Assembly: GCF_004216905.1 (NCBI RefSeq)
Contig: NZ_SGXJ01000003.1
Span: forward strand, 434,001 to 498,000
From: Kribbella sp. VKM Ac-2569
GTDB lineage: Bacteria; Actinomycetota; Actinomycetes; Propionibacteriales; Kribbellaceae
Reading direction: 5' to 3'
DNA length: 64,000 bases
Part shown: positions 62,520 to 64,000 of the stretch, piece after piece
Layout: every line of letters starts with the position of its first letter
Position numbering within the stretch: position 1 is the stretch's first letter
Notes under the pieces: model-generated
Told to the model about the DNA's origin: nothing
Database searches by the model: none
Seen by the model: the letters and a program-made list of their open reading frames with translations, nothing else
Position numbers and translations under genes: made by a program

Positions 62520-64000
62520 CCAGGTCGCTCTGCCGCCACTGATCGGACTCTCCCGGCGCCGCCTTCTCAACCGCGGTCATCGACGCGATGAGCCGCCCGG
62601 GCGCCGTCTTGGCCAGTTCGCTCAGCCGCGCCGCCTCGTTCACCGGGTCCCCGATCACGGTGTACTCGTGCCGCCGTACGTCGCCCACCGTGCCGGCCAC
62701 CACGATCCCCGCGGTGACACCGATCCCCGCGGTTGCCTCCGGCAACTCGTCGGCGAGCCGCCGGGACAGCTCCCGCCCCGCGGTCAGAGCGCTGCCCGCC
62801 GGATCCGCCAGCTCGGCCGGCGCCCCGAAGACCGCCAGTACCGCGTCACCGGCGAACTTGTTCACAAACCCGCCCTGCCGGTCCACCTCGGCGACCACGA
62901 TCGCGAAGAACCGATTGAGCAACTGCACGACCTGGGCCGGCGGCCGCTGCGCCGCGAGCTCGGTTGATCCGACCAGGTCGACGAACAGCACCGCGGCGTA
63001 CCGTTCCTCGCCACCGAGGCTGTCGCTAGTCAGTGCCTCCTGAACAACGTCAGGCCCGACGTACCTCCCGAACAGATCCCGGATCCGCTCCCGCTCGCGC
63101 AGCCCGTCCGCCATCCGGTTGAACCCAGCCTGCAGCGACCCCAGCTCGGTGCCGTCGAACACCGGGATGCTCACGTCGAGCCGTCCCTCGCCGATCAGGT
63201 TCAACGCGTCCCGCACCGATCGCACCGGCGCGACCACGGACTTCGCCGACAACCAGGTGAGCAGGCAACCGTTGCCGAGCGCCACGATGCCCAGGGCAAG
63301 AATCACGACCGACAGCCGGGTCGAGGTGACGTCACCCTCGATCAGCGCGAGTACGGCGGCCAGCATCAGGCCCGCCACGGGCACGCCGGAGCCGACCGCC
63401 CAGAAGAACACCGTGCGGGCCTTCAACCCGGCCGCGAGCAGCCGCCGCGGTGGTGGCGAGTCGACGAGGGCTCGTGCGGCGATGGGCCTGAGGGCGAACT
63501 CGGTGAGCAGGTACGAGACCGCGGAGGTGACGATCATCCCGTCGACCACGGTGAGCGCGACCCGGAGTGCGTTCTCCGGCTGCAGGATCACCGTCATCAC
63601 CGTGAACAGCACGGCGGCGCCGAACCAGAGCAGCACCTCGATCAGGGTGAGTCGCAGCGGCAGTTGCAGCGTGGCGATCTGCTCCCGCCGGCTGGCCGGC
63701 CGCTCCAGGTCGATCCAGCGGGTGACCCGCTTCGTCAGGCGGCTGCTCCAGACGTAACAGACCCCCATCGCGAGGAGGAAGTACGCCGGGATGGCGATGG
63801 CGTCGATGAGCTGGAGCTGGTCGACCAGCGACGGACCCGGCAGCACGAAGACGGCGAGGACGAAGGTGACGAAGGCACCGATCAGGTTGGTGCCGATCGA
63901 GAACACGGTGAGCAGCAGGTGAAGGCGGATCCGCAGCCGTTTCGTGCTCTGGTCGGCCGGACCGAGCAGCCAGGATCCGAACGGGCGCCGTTTCAGCACC
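62470..64000 (-). CDS. Membrane adenylate/guanylate cyclase (class III), possibly 5'-truncated by window edge
   Basis: At least 509 residues, running to the right edge. Six membrane helices (about 25-240) lead into a HAMP domain (VAPVRSVRDALNLIGEGRLD and beyond) and a class III cyclase domain (about 330-500). The metal Asp is in LFVDLVGSTELAA, substrate Lys and second Asp in VNKFAGDAVLAVFGAP, and the transition-state Asn in DPVNEAARLSEL. The layout matches Rv1318c-type 6TM-HAMP cyclases. A GTG at the last codon visible may be the start, or the gene may extend beyond. Its 3' end overlaps the MerR-type gene by 50 bases. Confidence 0.9.
   Translation of the reverse strand, partial: VLKRRPFGSWLLGPADQSTKRLRIRLHLLLTVFSIGTNLIGAFVTFVLAVFVLPGPSLVDQLQLIDAIAIPAYFLLAMGVCYVWSSRLTKRVTRWIDLERPASRREQIATLQLPLRLTLIEVLLWFGAAVLFTVMTVILQPENALRVALTVVDGMIVTSAVSYLLTEFALRPIAARALVDSPPPRRLLAAGLKARTVFFWAVGSGVPVAGLMLAAVLALIEGDVTSTRLSVVILALGIVALGNGCLLTWLSAKSVVAPVRSVRDALNLIGEGRLDVSIPVFDGTELGSLQAGFNRMADGLRERERIRDLFGRYVGPDVVQEALTSDSLGGEERYAAVLFVDLVGSTELAAQRPPAQVVQLLNRFFAIVVAEVDRQGGFVNKFAGDAVLAVFGAPAELADPAGSALTAGRELSRRLADELPEATAGIGVTAGIVVAGTVGDVRRHEYTVIGDPVNEAARLSELAKTAPGRLIASMTAVEKAAPGESDQWRQSDLVTVRGRSVPTRLAVPQ

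Overview
The window is GC-rich actinobacterial DNA, most like Kribbella or a close relative (Kribbellaceae/Nocardioidaceae). That placement is an inference from gene content: WhiA, RbpA, an actinobacterial SoxR, F420/flavin LLM oxidoreductases, HrpA and DUF222-HNH proteins, plus many actinobacterial start signals of the type TANNNT followed 5-7 nt later by the start codon. About 57 protein genes are packed tightly on both strands. I found no rRNA, tRNA, CRISPR array or prophage. Only one gap exceeds 300 bases (20989-21412).

Layout. 1-2277: the end of an exported Rieske protein, a secreted subtilisin and a DUF6194 protein. 2360-10804: the conserved uvrC-rapZ-yvcK block. Its usual partner whiA is displaced by an inserted ECF sigma factor/membrane-sensor pair (minus strand) and a TnpB RNA-guided nuclease gene. 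10862-16920: a small coiled-coil protein, a secreted M4 protease, then gap-pgk-tpiA-secG and rbpA. 17014-30008: a mixed accessory and housekeeping stretch (SMP-30 lactonase-like protein, BCCT transporter, LLM oxidoreductase, CspA, emfourin-type protease inhibitor, GH20 hexosaminidase, fructosamine kinase-like protein, MFS pump with a divergent CGNR regulator, VOC protein, PhyH dioxygenase with a divergent AraC regulator, SOS-boxed DUF222-HNH gene). 30066-37475: DinB-ankyrin protein, WYL regulator, giant helicase HrpA, LLM oxidoreductase, universal stress protein.

37491-43448 is a coherent catabolic module. A tripartite tricarboxylate transporter (TctA, TctB, TctC) lies divergent to an IclR regulator that overlaps a class III CoA-transferase, followed by a citrate-synthase-fold citryl-CoA lyase. 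Together they could import a tricarboxylate such as citrate, activate it by CoA transfer and cleave it to acetyl-CoA and oxaloacetate. 44236-47520 is a hydrolase-SDR-acyl-CoA ligase operon. 47565-53739 holds an M24 peptidase, a GlxA-type regulator, an MFS carrier, SoxR with its own operator, and a RecQ-type helicase with a C-terminal phosphoribosyltransferase-like region.

53775-59143 is a five-gene minus-strand operon with overlapping ends: lipoprotein, two ABC sugar permeases, LacI regulator and cytoplasmic sulfatase. It has a sigma-70 promoter with a LacI-type palindrome in its spacer. 59312-60103 is an ArsR-SRPBCC fusion gene whose promoter also carries a palindromic operator in the spacer and a second copy downstream. 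The window ends with GNAT, SDR, a tandem-MerR regulator and a membrane adenylate/guanylate cyclase that runs into the right edge. The most informative signals beyond the genes are these operator-in-spacer promoters, the LexA box at 28164, the citrate module, and the duplicated cysteine-paired domain in the sigma-factor partner.
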